Shown here one piece after another: positions 1-9,070 of a DNA stretch of 18,187 nt; positions within the stretch are counted from its first letter, which is position 1; every line of letters begins with the position of its first letter. Below the pieces are notes generated by a model, which saw only the letters and a program-made list of their open reading frames with translations, searched no databases and had not been told where the DNA came from. A program made the translations under genes and the position numbers. The DNA comes from an uncultured Acidimicrobiales bacterium (GTDB taxonomy: Bacteria; Actinomycetota; Acidimicrobiia; Acidimicrobiales; SZUA-35), in the NCBI GenBank assembly GCA_938008925.1, contig CALLIQ010000079.1:1-18187 (forward strand). The letters are read 5' to 3'.

Positions 1-845
1 ACGGCGGTGCCGATGTCGGCGAAGCCGCGGAGCTCGATGGTGTCGAGAAGCGTCTCGCCACCCCACCAATCGGGGTTGCGGGAGTAGCGGGCGACGAAGG
101 TGCTGGGGTCGAACTCGTCGAGGATCCAGGCGCCGGTGCCGTCAGGGCGCTCGTCGAGCGTGGTGCCGCTCGAGTAGTCGGCGGGGGTGATCACGCTCTG
201 TGCGTTGAAGATCGAGACGAGGACGGGGAAGTTGCCGTTCGGCTCGAGGAGGGTGAACACGGCCTTGGAGGGGTCGGATGCGTCGACCGCACCCTCACCG
301 ATCACGCCGTCGAGACCGGCGTTGCCGAAGGCGACGTGGCGATCCATCGTGGCGGCGACGTCGGCCGAGGTGAAGTCGCCACCGTTCTGCCACTTGACGC
401 CTTCACGAAGCTCGAAGGTCCACTGTGAACCGTCTTCGTTCGGCGACCACGATGTGGCGAGGGCGTTCGCGTCGATGTTGCCATCGGAGCCGAGACCGAC
501 GAGGTACTCGAAGCTCTGCGAGATGACGTTGTAGGTGCCGAGGTCGAGCATCGCCACGGGGTCGAGGCCCGAGTTGGCGTCGCCGAACTGGTTGGCGACG
601 ATGGCGTTGCCGCCCGACGTGCCGCCGCCTGAGGTGCTTCCGTCGCTGTCGCCGCTGGCGGTGTCACCGTCGCTCCCACCGCAGGCTGCGATGACGGCGC
701 TCATGGCGGGTACTGACAGTCCGATGATCGTGCCGCGCTTCACGAAGTCGCGTCGGCTGATCTTGTTCTGGGCGTACGCCTCGACAAGGTCGATCTCGAC
801 AGGATTCGAGTTCTTGCGGACGAAGTCGAATTGCTTCCAGTTCAT
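1..845 (-). CDS. ABC transporter substrate-binding lipoprotein, family 5 (partial)
   Basis: About 281 codons are visible; the C-terminal part lies beyond the left edge. The start ATG (843-845) follows a strong AAGGAAGGA ribosome site. The N-terminus has a twin-arginine motif (SRRDFVKRG, residues 30-38), a hydrophobic stretch and a lipobox ending AVIAAC, with Cys55 as the predicted lipidated residue. It should therefore be Tat-exported and membrane-anchored. A Gly/Ser linker and a segment typical of the SBP_bac_5 family follow, including SWSPNEDGSQWTFELREGVK and NGGDFTSADVAATMDR. Such proteins capture peptides, nickel or other small ligands for an ABC importer; the ligand cannot be read from the sequence. 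The permease genes would lie to the left. It has no close promoter match to the recurring box seen elsewhere. Confidence 0.88.
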   Translation of the reverse strand, partial: MNWKQFDFVRKNSNPVEIDLVEAYAQNKISRRDFVKRGTIIGLSVPAMSAVIAACGGSDGDTASGDSDGSTSGGGTSGGNAIVANQFGDANSGLDPVAMLDLGTYNVISQSFEYLVGLGSDGNIDANALATSWSPNEDGSQWTFELREGVKWQNGGDFTSADVAATMDRHVAFGNAGLDGVIGEGAVDASDPSKAVFTLLEPNGNFPVLVSIFNAQSVITPADYSSGTTLDERPDGTGAWILDEFDPSTFVARYSRNPDWWGGETLLDTIELRGFADIGTA

Positions 846-1250
846 GCTGGTCCTTCCTTGGGTGCCATGGCGTCGACGCGGTCGCGCAACACAAGGTTGC
901 GTGCGGGAACCCTCCACCCCCGTGCAGATCCATGGCCCTGATCAGCGATTCACGATAGCCAGGGCCAAACGGCCCTGTGAAAAACGACACAGTTTTGCCC
1001 ACTATGTGAAACGGGCGGTCCATCGACGGTCGGCGGGTTCGATTGAGCAGACGCAGCGCGCCGGCGCTGAATCCCAATGGTGGAGCGGGTTTGCACCCTC
1101 ACGCGACGTGCTTGTCGGTTCGTCGTCGCCCGATCGTGCATCAGGTGCAATCACGTCGGGGAACGTGACGATGCGGTAGGTCAGACGACCAGTAGCGTGA
1201 TTGTTCGACCTGTGCATTGCGTCGGGTCGAGGGCGACAGAGGAGTCGATC
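846..1250. other. Divergent intergenic region, 405 bp
   Basis: This gap separates the substrate-binding protein (-) from the DUF533 gene (+). It holds no convincing ORF; the reading frame open from 1077 is only an in-frame extension of the DUF533 gene. It contains a perfect palindromic box at 962-975, a second copy of the GGCCCTG arm at 934-940, and a relatively AT-rich stretch at 978-1010. A possible TAGCGT -10 at 1193-1198 would give the DUF533 gene a leader of about 46 nt. Confidence 0.6.
934..977. promoter_or_regulatory. Palindromic DevR-like box with an extra arm
   Basis: The perfect palindrome GGGCCAAACGGCCC (962-975) sits inside CAGGGCC-AAAC-GGCCCTG (960-977). A third arm, GGCCCTG, lies at 934-940. 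The core fits the GGGNC-N4-GNCCC sites found upstream of stress genes elsewhere in the window. Unlike those, it has no nANNNT hexamer at the standard offset in either direction; CACTAT (1000-1005, + strand) is one base too far. As RNA, arm 960-966 could pair with either outer arm, giving two exclusive hairpins. Its target gene is unclear. Confidence 0.45.
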
Positions 1251-1790
1251 ATGATCGGTTTGTTGGGTTCGATGCTCGGAAGTCGAGGGGGTCGAATGGT
1301 CGGCCAACTCATCGGCGGACGAACGGGCGGGATGATCGGTGGCTTCGCCGGTGCGTTCCTCGGCGGGTCACAGGTCCGCAAGCTCGGAGGCCTGTTCCGC
1401 GGCGGCGATGATGCACGCGCCGACGCCATCGAACCGATGGACGACCACCAGGCCGAAATCTTGATCAAGGCCATGACCAACGCCGCAAAGGCGGATGGGC
1501 ACGTCGACGACGCAGAGGCCGAGGCGATCGTCTCGGAACTCGGCGATCTCCCCGCTGATGAGCAGGCCTTTCTCCGACGCGAACTCGGCTCGCCGTTCAT
1601 CCCCGCCCACGCCGTCGCAGCGCTGGTTCCGACCGATCTCGCCGTCGAGGCGTATGCGGTGTCGTTGATCGCCATCAACGTCGACACGGTCGAGGAAGCC
1701 GACTATCTCCGCCAGCTCGCGTCAGCGCTCGGTCTGTCCAATTCGCAGCGCAACGACATTCACGACGACCTGGGCGCCGACCTGCTCTGA
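1251..1790 (+). CDS. DUF533 / TerB-like protein with glycine-zipper N-terminus
   Basis: The product has 179 residues. The ATG at 1251 is chosen because AGAGGAG lies 7 nt upstream and the family N-terminus begins here; an in-frame start at 1077 has no coding-like sequence after it. Residues about 5-40 are a glycine-rich, zipper-like hydrophobic segment (repeated GG motifs such as GRMVGQLIGG and GGMIGGFAGAFLGG) that may associate with membrane. Residues about 62-175 form an acidic helical TerB/DUF533 domain with KADGHVDDAEAEAI, the acidic motif usual in this fold. DUF533 proteins (E. coli YebE type) are stress-associated and their biochemical role is not established. The gene converges on the PEPCK gene. 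Confidence 0.8.
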   Translation: MIGLLGSMLGSRGGRMVGQLIGGRTGGMIGGFAGAFLGGSQVRKLGGLFRGGDDARADAIEPMDDHQAEILIKAMTNAAKADGHVDDAEAEAIVSELGDLPADEQAFLRRELGSPFIPAHAVAALVPTDLAVEAYAVSLIAINVDTVEEADYLRQLASALGLSNSQRNDIHDDLGADLL

Positions 1791-1805
1791 CCCGAACCGG
1801 TTGCT

Positions 1806-1817
<12 letters not shown>
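1789..1817. terminator. Possible hairpin between convergent genes
   Basis: GACCCGA (1789-1795) and TCGGGTC (1811-1817) can pair around a 15-nt loop that overlaps both stop codons. The position between convergent DUF533 and PEPCK genes suits a bidirectional terminator. No U-tract follows, so this is weak. Confidence 0.25.
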
Positions 1818-3653
<1,836 letters not shown>

Positions 3654-3659
3654 GTCTCG

Positions 3660-3702
3660 ATCGTCCACCGACCCGCTGCGCCGGGTCAGGGCCGGAAGTC
3701 CC
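3660..3702 (-). promoter_or_regulatory. DevR-like box and -10 of PEPCK promoter
   Basis: The box at 3689-3702 reads GGGACTTCCGGCCC on the coding strand, very close to the mycobacterial DosR core. Its centre (3695.5) is 42.5 bp from the A of the start codon at 3653. A GACGAT hexamer (3665-3660) occupies -12 to -7, with A at -11 and T at -7. The inferred start of transcription is the start codon itself. Confidence 0.6.
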
Positions 3703-3732
3703 GAGACGGTCTGGCTTGTGGCCGGCCCAGCG

Positions 3733-4629
3733 TCAGCCGTTGCCGACGGCGAGTGGTTCCTCGACGTGGGTCTTGGCCACCAACACCGGGACCGTCGCCA
3801 TCTCGACGACCGCCATCGCGACGCTGCCAACGAGCCGCTGTCGAAGCCCCGAAGAGCCATGGGTGGCGACGACGATGAGGGCGGACGAACGGTCGTCGGC
3901 GAAGGCCGTGATGGCGTCGGCTGGCGAGTCGGAGTAGAGCACTTCCCACCCGACCTGCACACCCGTGGCCGCAATGGCGTCCGCCTTCGTTCGGATGTAA
4001 GCGCTTTCCGAGACGTTCTCGCCGCGGGCCCTGAGTGATGCGGTGTGTTCCACCGTCGCCGAGCCGACGACGGTGACCAGCCACAGGGTCTCGCCCGCCG
4101 CGTGGGCGAGCGCTGCCGCCGGTTCGATCGATGCTTCGGCCCGCGCCGATCCGTCGAGCGCGACGACGACGCTTCCGCCGTCTCCGGGGTTCCATTGCGG
4201 CCCGCAGAGTACGGCCATGTCGTCCATCGCCCGGATGAGGTCACCACCGGCCGACGGCACGAGCGGGTTCTGGTCGATCGAGTCGGTGGCCATGACGATG
4301 AGGGAGGAAGGACTCGCAACACCGAGAACGCCGAGGGTCACGTCGTCACCGTCGACTTCGACACCGGACACCCGTCGTTCGGGGTGTGCCGCGACGAGGC
4401 GGTCGACGGCTGCATCGACGTCGGTTGCCTTCGATGCTCGATCGGGGGCCCGAACGTGGACGAGCCTGAGGGGAAGCGTCCATCGATCGGCCAGACCGAG
4501 CGCCGCGTCGATGCTTCGTTCGTGGAAGTCCTCGGCGGTGATCGGCACGATCAGCTCGCTGATCAGTCGTTCACCGAACGGTGGTGGATGTGGGTGATCG
4601 GCCTTGGTTTGGCCGGATGACGTTGCCAT
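3733..4629 (-). CDS. Universal stress protein, tandem UspA domains
   Basis: The product has 298 residues and two Usp domains: a more divergent one (about 24-145) and one beginning GGSVVVALDGSARAEAS (about 155-290). The second keeps the nucleotide-binding signature THGSSGLRQRLVGSV and ends VPVLVAKT. The first domain lacks a clear G-x2-G-x9-G motif. The ATG at 4629 has AAAGGT upstream. Size and architecture match M. tuberculosis Rv2623, an ATP-binding DosR-regulon Usp. The promoter upstream contains a DevR-like box with a good -10. It stands 79 bp upstream of PEPCK on the same strand, but PEPCK has its own box. Function is stress or dormancy related by family; a partner is not evident. Confidence 0.9.
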   Translation of the reverse strand: MATSSGQTKADHPHPPPFGERLISELIVPITAEDFHERSIDAALGLADRWTLPLRLVHVRAPDRASKATDVDAAVDRLVAAHPERRVSGVEVDGDDVTLGVLGVASPSSLIVMATDSIDQNPLVPSAGGDLIRAMDDMAVLCGPQWNPGDGGSVVVALDGSARAEASIEPAAALAHAAGETLWLVTVVGSATVEHTASLRARGENVSESAYIRTKADAIAATGVQVGWEVLYSDSPADAITAFADDRSSALIVVATHGSSGLRQRLVGSVAMAVVEMATVPVLVAKTHVEEPLAVGNG

Positions 4630-4663
4630 GCTCTGACCTTTCGCACTCGTTGATTGTGAGGCG

Positions 4664-4706
4664 AAGGTAGAGAGGGGCGGTGATCGTGGACAGGGCCTGA
4701 AGACGT
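4664..4706 (-). promoter_or_regulatory. DevR-like box and -10 of tandem Usp promoter
   Basis: The box at 4693-4706 reads ACGTCTTCAGGCCC on the coding strand; one half-site is degenerate. Its centre is 4699.5. TACCTT (4669-4664) is a TANNNT -10 placed at -12 to -7 of an inferred start at 4657 (an A), exactly 42.5 bp from the box centre. The resulting 28-nt leader includes the AAAGGT ribosome site. Confidence 0.6.
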
Positions 4707-4726
4707 GCGTCGTTCCGCCGGCGGCC

Positions 4727-4767
4727 GGTCAGCGTTTGCAGGTCAGCGGGTGCAGGTCACCGGGTGG
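4727..4767. repeat. Three imperfect 14-bp direct repeats
   Basis: GGTCAGCGTTTGCA (4727-4740), GGTCAGCGGGTGCA (4741-4754) and GGTCACCGGGTGG (4755-4767) run head to tail across the stop codon of the receiver-kinase gene at 4757. Replication slippage at the gene's end is the simplest explanation. Confidence 0.7.
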
Positions 4768-5806
4768 TCGCGTCGATCCTGGCCCGCCAGATCAGCTCGG
4801 TCCCCCCGCCGGGTGCGAGACCGATGGACAGCGCGCCATCGAGCCCGGCCGCTCGCTCGGTGAGGCTCTTGATGCCGACGCCGTTGAGGTCGGAGGGCGT
4901 TCGTTCGCCGGGTTTGGGAGGGCCGAGGCCATTGTCGGTGACGTTGAGCACGATCTGGTCGTCGGCGACATCGAGCGCAACACGAGCGGCCGTCGCTTGG
5001 GCATGCTTCGCCACGTTCGAGAGTCCCTCGCGCAGCGCGGCGATCACGGCTCGTCGGACCTCTGCGTCGACGTGCTCGAGCTCGCGCCCGAGATGGACCG
5101 AGGGTGCGAACCCGAGTGCATCGGTCTCCGAGTTGACGACCTGCATGACCTCGTCACCGAACGACGCATTGGAGTTGCCGGCATGGAGATCGAAGATCGC
5201 CTCTCGCAGCTGATGGATGCCTGCGTCGATCCCGTCGACTGCGCTCAGCAGACGGGCCGCAACCTCTTCATCGGTCGACCGGGTCGCAGCTGCTTGCACG
5301 CTCATGCCCGCAGCGAAGAGCTGTTGGATCACGTTGTCGTGCAGGTCTCGAGCGATGCGCTCGCGGTCCTCCATGATGCTCAGACGCTCGTGGGCGAGCT
5401 GGAGTTGTCGCTCGCTCTCGTGACGCGCCATCGCGTAGTGGATCGACCGAGCCACCGAAGACGGATGCAGGTCCTGCTTCGTCAGGTAATCCTGTGCACC
5501 TCGTCGCACGGCTGCGACCGCGACGGTCGGGTCGTCGAGTCCGGTCAGCACCACGACGGGTGCGCTGTCGTTCGCATCGAGCAATGCGTCGACGGAGTCG
5601 AGGCCGACCGAATCGGGCAGTGACAGGTCGAGCAGGATGCAGTCGAAGTCGTGCTCTCGAATCGAGGCGACAGCGCTCGCCAGACTCTCGGCGACGTGAA
5701 TGTCGAAGTCGGTCTCGGCAACGGAGTTGAGGCTGCGCACCATCGCTCGCTTGTCGAGTTCGTTGTCTTCGACGATGAGCACCCGGAGCTGATCGGCCTC
5801 GATCAT
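4757..5806 (-). CDS. Receiver-HisKA_3 histidine kinase (REC + NarX/DosS-type kinase)
   Basis: The product has 349 residues. An N-terminal receiver domain (about 7-125) has acidic residues E13/D14, phospho-acceptor D60 (LLDLSLPD), T88 and K110. A short coiled linker leads to a HisKA_3 dimerisation domain with RERIARDLHDNVIQQLFAAG, phospho-acceptor His156, and a HATPase_c domain with DNGLGPP and GVGIKSLTERAAGLDG. HisKA_3 kinases normally phosphorylate NarL/DevR-type regulators, and such a regulator lies at 12393-13073. The ATG at 5806 overlaps the stop of the upstream receiver gene (ATGA), so translation is probably coupled; an in-frame ATG further upstream would need a larger overlap. There is no membrane segment, so the protein is cytosolic. 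A receiver placed before the kinase suggests input from another kinase, most simply the PAS kinase of the same operon. Confidence 0.92.
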   Translation of the reverse strand: MIEADQLRVLIVEDNELDKRAMVRSLNSVAETDFDIHVAESLASAVASIREHDFDCILLDLSLPDSVGLDSVDALLDANDSAPVVVLTGLDDPTVAVAAVRRGAQDYLTKQDLHPSSVARSIHYAMARHESERQLQLAHERLSIMEDRERIARDLHDNVIQQLFAAGMSVQAAATRSTDEEVAARLLSAVDGIDAGIHQLREAIFDLHAGNSNASFGDEVMQVVNSETDALGFAPSVHLGRELEHVDAEVRRAVIAALREGLSNVAKHAQATAARVALDVADDQIVLNVTDNGLGPPKPGERTPSDLNGVGIKSLTERAAGLDGALSIGLAPGGGTELIWRARIDATTR

Positions 5807-6282
5807 GACTGCGGAGGAAGCCTGACGAGGGAGAGCCAGAAGCCCTCGATCTTCGCGGCGACCTCGATCCAACCTTCGAGCCCGACCGGCTTGGTCACGA
5901 AGGCATTGGCCCCGTGGTCATACGCCCGAAGCACGTCGGCGTCATCGTCGGAGGTGGTGAGGACGACGACGGGGATCCGTTTCAGCCGGTCGTCGGCTTG
6001 CATCTCTTTCAAGACGTCGATGCCGTCCTTGCCCGGCAGATTGAGATCCAGCAGCACGAGGTCGGGGGGTTCGCCTTCGGAGAGATAGGCGAGCGCTGTG
6101 TCACCGTCGCCGACCACATCGATCCGATTGCCGAGCTGGAGGCGCTTTGCGGCGCGGAGTGTGGCCCGGACGTCGAGGGGATTGTCCTCGACGAGAAGGA
6201 TGCGGGCTTGCCCGTCCCCGGTGTGCTCGGTGTGGTCGGCGTGCTCGGTCTGCTCGGTGTGACCGGGGTCTTCGGCGGTCAC
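5803..6282 (-). CDS. Single-domain (CheY/Rcp1-like) response regulator
   Basis: The product has 159 residues. The start is a GTG at 6282 that overlaps the stop of the PAS kinase (GTGA), with GAGGA upstream. The receiver domain has E32/D33, phospho-acceptor D79 (LVLLDLNLPGKDG), T109/T110 and K131 (FVTKPVG). There is no output domain, so it probably acts as a phosphate shuttle or by protein contact, as Rcp1-type receivers encoded beside PAS or phytochrome kinases do. The first 24 residues are odd: HTE/H-rich triplets (HTEQTEHADHTEHT) made by a 9-bp DNA repeat. The likely partners are the kinase upstream and the REC-HisKA_3 protein downstream. Confidence 0.92.
   Translation of the reverse strand: MTAEDPGHTEQTEHADHTEHTGDGQARILLVEDNPLDVRATLRAAKRLQLGNRIDVVGDGDTALAYLSEGEPPDLVLLDLNLPGKDGIDVLKEMQADDRLKRIPVVVLTTSDDDADVLRAYDHGANAFVTKPVGLEGWIEVAAKIEGFWLSLVRLPPQS
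6223..6267. repeat. Five 9-bp repeats encoding a His/Glu/Thr-rich leader
   Basis: GTGCTCGGT-like units occur head to tail at 6223, 6232, 6241, 6250 and 6259. On the coding strand they encode the three-residue periodic segment H-T-E / H-A-D near the N-terminus of the receiver protein. The receiver fold begins only at about residue 26. Confidence 0.75.
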
Positions 6283-7808
6283 GACAGCTCGTTCCTCGGC
6301 AGAGCGAAGGAGAACCTGGCCCCATCGCCGGGTTCGGAATGCACCCAGATCTCGCCGCCGTGGCGCTCGACGATCCGCTGGCAGATCGCGAGGCCGAGGC
6401 CGACACCAGATCGGCCGGTGTGGGCGCGTCGGAACAGCTCGAAGATCCGGTTGTGTTGGGAGGGGTCGACGCCCACACCGTTGTCGGTCACCGACACGAC
6501 CCAGCGGGTATCGCTCGGCTCATGAGAGATCGTGACCTGCGCCCTGCGGTCGAGATCCCGGTACTTGATCGCGTTCTGCACGAGGTTTTGGAGCAGCTGG
6601 CGTAGTTGTGTCTCGTCGCCGCGGACGATTGGCAGGGGATCGATGATCAATTCGACCCCCGCCTCGCGGAGATCGAGTGCGAGCTGTTGGGCCACCGTCT
6701 CGGCGACCTGGGCGAGGTCGACGTTTTCCTCCGGCACCCGGTCGGTGCGCTGGACACGCGAGTAAGCCAGCAGGCCGCGAATGAGATCCTCCATTCGGGT
6801 CACCGAATCGATCGTCAGCCGACGGAGCTCGTTCGCCTCGTCGTCGAAGGAAGCGCCGAGGGTCTCCTGCAGGTGCTCGTCGAGCATCTCGAGTCCCTGG
6901 CGCACGTTTCGAAGTGGCGCTTGCAGGTCGTGCGACGCGATGTACGCGAACTGCTCGAGATCGCGATTGGATCTGCGGATCTCGAGCAACGACGCCTCGA
7001 GCTCGACGGTCCGTTGCTCGACCTTCTCCTCGAGCTGTTCGTTGAGGGCGACGAGTTTCGCTTCGGCCTCGTGGCGGAGGGTGAGATCGTGGACGATGCC
7101 GGTGAACTGGCGGACGCCATCGGACTCCACCTGGCTGACAGCCAGTGCCATCGGGAACGTCGTGCCATCGCGGCGCTGGCCGTATACCTCGCGACCGATC
7201 CCGATGATGTGGGCCTCTCCCGTCTCGAGATACCGAGCGAGATAGCCGTCGTGCTCACTCCGGAACGGCTCCGGCATGAGAACGGAGACGTTCTTCCCGA
7301 CGAGCTCGTCGCGGTCCCAGCCGAACAGCGACATCGTCGAGTCGTTGGCTCGCAAGATGATGCCGTTCGAATCGATGAGGATGATCGGGTCGACAGCTGT
7401 GCGAAGAACCGCCCGCCACAGCTCTTCCTCGTGGGCGGTCGCCTGCCGGGTGTGCTCCATCTCGGAGTTGTCGAAACCGAGCAGTTGGATCGAGTCGTCC
7501 TCGAGACGGCGTGCGGTCCAGTTCACGTGGCGGGTGTCGTTCGTCGCGATGAGCGCGGCCTCGAACCGAGTCGTGTCTGACGTCGACTCGGGATCAGCGG
7601 AAGCGAGCGCCGCCAGAGCGGCTTCCACAACCTCGCGATCCCGGGCATCGATCAGATCGAGAAAGCGTTCACCCTCCGCGGTCCGGTCGAAGGATGTCGT
7701 GCCGACGTCGACCCGGTCGATCCGACCCGAGGCACCGACGGTGATGAGTACGCAGCCGGCAGCGTTCGCCAGCGCATCGAAGTCGCTGCGCCTTGGCGAG
7801 AGAGACAT
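6279..7808 (-). CDS. PAS-PAS sensor histidine kinase, FixL-like PAS
   Basis: The product has 509 residues and no membrane segment. A divergent PAS-like domain (about 10-115) is followed by a PAS domain (about 126-245) very close to FixL: MPEPFRSEHDGYLARY and HIIGIGREVYGQRRDGTTFP. It keeps residues corresponding to the FixL heme ligand His200 (His186 here) and pocket residues Arg206 (Arg192), His214 (His200) and Arg220 (Arg206). A coiled coil (about 247-285) leads to HisKA with the H-box ASHDLQAPL (His293), N-box Asn412, DNGVGVD and GVGLGL. The likely role is a cytosolic heme-based oxygen or redox sensor. Heme binding is inferred, since similar PAS sequences occur in proteins not shown to bind heme. 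No Shine-Dalgarno precedes the ATG, but CACGCT sits at -12 to -7 of it, suggesting a leaderless mRNA. Confidence 0.92.
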   Translation of the reverse strand: MSLSPRRSDFDALANAAGCVLITVGASGRIDRVDVGTTSFDRTAEGERFLDLIDARDREVVEAALAALASADPESTSDTTRFEAALIATNDTRHVNWTARRLEDDSIQLLGFDNSEMEHTRQATAHEEELWRAVLRTAVDPIILIDSNGIILRANDSTMSLFGWDRDELVGKNVSVLMPEPFRSEHDGYLARYLETGEAHIIGIGREVYGQRRDGTTFPMALAVSQVESDGVRQFTGIVHDLTLRHEAEAKLVALNEQLEEKVEQRTVELEASLLEIRRSNRDLEQFAYIASHDLQAPLRNVRQGLEMLDEHLQETLGASFDDEANELRRLTIDSVTRMEDLIRGLLAYSRVQRTDRVPEENVDLAQVAETVAQQLALDLREAGVELIIDPLPIVRGDETQLRQLLQNLVQNAIKYRDLDRRAQVTISHEPSDTRWVVSVTDNGVGVDPSQHNRIFELFRRAHTGRSGVGLGLAICQRIVERHGGEIWVHSEPGDGARFSFALPRNELS

Positions 7809-7814
7809 GGGCTG

Positions 7815-7820
7815 AGCGTG
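7815..7820 (-). promoter_or_regulatory. Putative -10 of leaderless sensor-kinase operon
   Basis: CACGCT on the - strand has A and T at the two most conserved -10 positions and lies exactly at -12 to -7 of the ATG at 7808. The gene has no ribosome site. The operon would comprise the PAS kinase, the receiver and the REC-HisKA_3 gene. Confidence 0.4.
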
Positions 7821-7876
7821 CCCGAACCAGCCGGCGGTGGCAAGCGAATCGGCCTGGGTCAGCGGAGCACGCTCGA

Positions 7877-7919
7877 AGGACCTTGGGCCCTGGGCCGGCC
7901 GGGACGTCGACCGTAGGTT
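7877..7919 (+). promoter_or_regulatory. DevR-like box and -10 of the Vms1-like/ABC operon
   Basis: The box AGGACCTTGGGCCC (7877-7890) is centred at 7883.5. TAGGTT (7914-7919) is a TANNNT -10 at -12 to -7 of an inferred start at 7926 (an A), 42.5 bp from the box centre. The 35-nt leader carries CGAGGAGA before the GTG start. The box also lies upstream of the divergent sensor kinase (centre 75.5 bp from its ATG) and might influence it. Confidence 0.62.
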
Positions 7920-7960
7920 CGAAGCACTTCCACCTCTAGTGCGCCCTGCGAGGAGACGAC

Positions 7961-9070
7961 GTGCGAGGAATCAGCCATCTGCACCCTCAGACCTCGTCGA
8001 TCGAACTGCGATCGGCGAACGATGTTCTGGAGGCCTACGGTCGTCCAGGTCCCCATGCGACCGTCGCGGTCGACTCACCTCGGCCGGGAGAGCGGGCAGA
8101 CGCCCATCAGACCCGGTGGCACGCACTGAGTCACTCCCTCTCCGAGTTGCACGCAACAGAGCGGACGACCGACATCTTGCGCAACGCCGTCGCCGGTCTG
8201 TCGCCAGACGGCGGCCGTTACGTGGTCACGGCGAATGACAGTGGTGTTCGTCACCGGCGTATCGGCGTGCCTGCCGGCGAGTCGGCCGGTCCTGTCGCAT
8301 TCGTCGGGCGTGCCCCCCGACTGGTCCCTGCCCTGTTCGACGTGCAACGGAGCTCGTTCAACGTCATCGGGGCGCTCGTCGATCGCGTTGGAGCCGATCT
8401 CTTCGTCGGCGAGGACGGCGGCTTCTGCGCACCCGATGGCGAGCGGGTCTCGATCGAGGGCGACAGCGAGTTCATTCACCGGGGGGCACACGGTGGCTGG
8501 TCGCAGCACCGCTTCCAGGTCCGAGCCGAGCAGGTCTGGGAGATCAACGGTGCTCGTGTCGCCGAGAAGCTCGCCGAGTTGGCCGAGCGTCATCAGGCCG
8601 TCGGCATCGTCGTTTCTGGCGACGTTCGGGCTGCCCACTTCGTCATGGCTCACCTTCCGAGCCCTTGCCGACCGCTCGCTCGCTACGTCCACACGGGCGG
8701 ACGACACGAACCTGACTCGCCGACGCGGCTCAACGCCGAGATGGTGCGCGTGAGCGGGCTCGGCGCTGACGATGTCGTCGATCGGGCGTTCGGTCGGGTC
8801 GCCGCAGCTGGCCGTCGTCGAGTCGACGAGCTCGGTGCGACGGCCCAGGCGCTCCGGGTGCACGACATCGAAGAGCTGTTGGTCGAGTCCACGATGCCGC
8901 GACACGACTGGCTCGATTTCGTCGTCCACGACGCCCTTCGCAATCAAGTGCCGGTGACCGTGACCCAGCCCGGCGACGATCGGCTGGGCCCGTCGGGCAT
9001 TGCCGCCGTCGCTCGTTCCGCCCGTGTCGGGCTCTCCGTCGTGTCCGACACGTCTCGAGGCGGTCCGTGA
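7961..9070 (+). CDS. Vms1/ANKZF1-type (BaeRF family 2, Rv2629-like) putative peptidyl-tRNA hydrolase
   Basis: The product has 369 residues, close to the length I recall for M. tuberculosis Rv2629. The start is GTG with CGAGGAGA upstream. The recognisable core is HGGWSQHRFQVRAEQVW (about 177-193), followed by VAEKLAELAERH and a VVSGDVRAAHFV strand-turn. This is the pattern of the bacterial eRF1-like/Vms1 proteins. By analogy Gln182 would be the catalytic glutamine that helps release nascent chains from tRNA on stalled ribosomes. That activity is inferred from the family and not shown here. Rv2629 belongs to the DosR dormancy regulon, matching the box upstream. The gene's stop overlaps the start of the ABC ATPase (GTGA), so the three genes form an operon. 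Confidence 0.75.
   Translation: MRGISHLHPQTSSIELRSANDVLEAYGRPGPHATVAVDSPRPGERADAHQTRWHALSHSLSELHATERTTDILRNAVAGLSPDGGRYVVTANDSGVRHRRIGVPAGESAGPVAFVGRAPRLVPALFDVQRSSFNVIGALVDRVGADLFVGEDGGFCAPDGERVSIEGDSEFIHRGAHGGWSQHRFQVRAEQVWEINGARVAEKLAELAERHQAVGIVVSGDVRAAHFVMAHLPSPCRPLARYVHTGGRHEPDSPTRLNAEMVRVSGLGADDVVDRAFGRVAAAGRRRVDELGATAQALRVHDIEELLVESTMPRHDWLDFVVHDALRNQVPVTVTQPGDDRLGPSGIAAVARSARVGLSVVSDTSRGGP

Noticed and set aside
960..977. Hairpin as an intrinsic terminator
   Set aside because: No U-tract follows on either strand and it lies between divergent genes; the match to the recurring operator explains it better.
1077..1250. Longer N-terminus for the DUF533 protein
   Set aside because: The extra 58 residues are Arg/Cys-rich and not coding-like, and a good ribosome site precedes the ATG at 1251.
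3654..4322. Upstream extension of the PEPCK frame to give an 838-residue protein
   Set aside because: The extension is Arg/Ser/Pro-rich noise overlapping the tandem Usp gene in another frame, and PEPCK homology starts at 3653.
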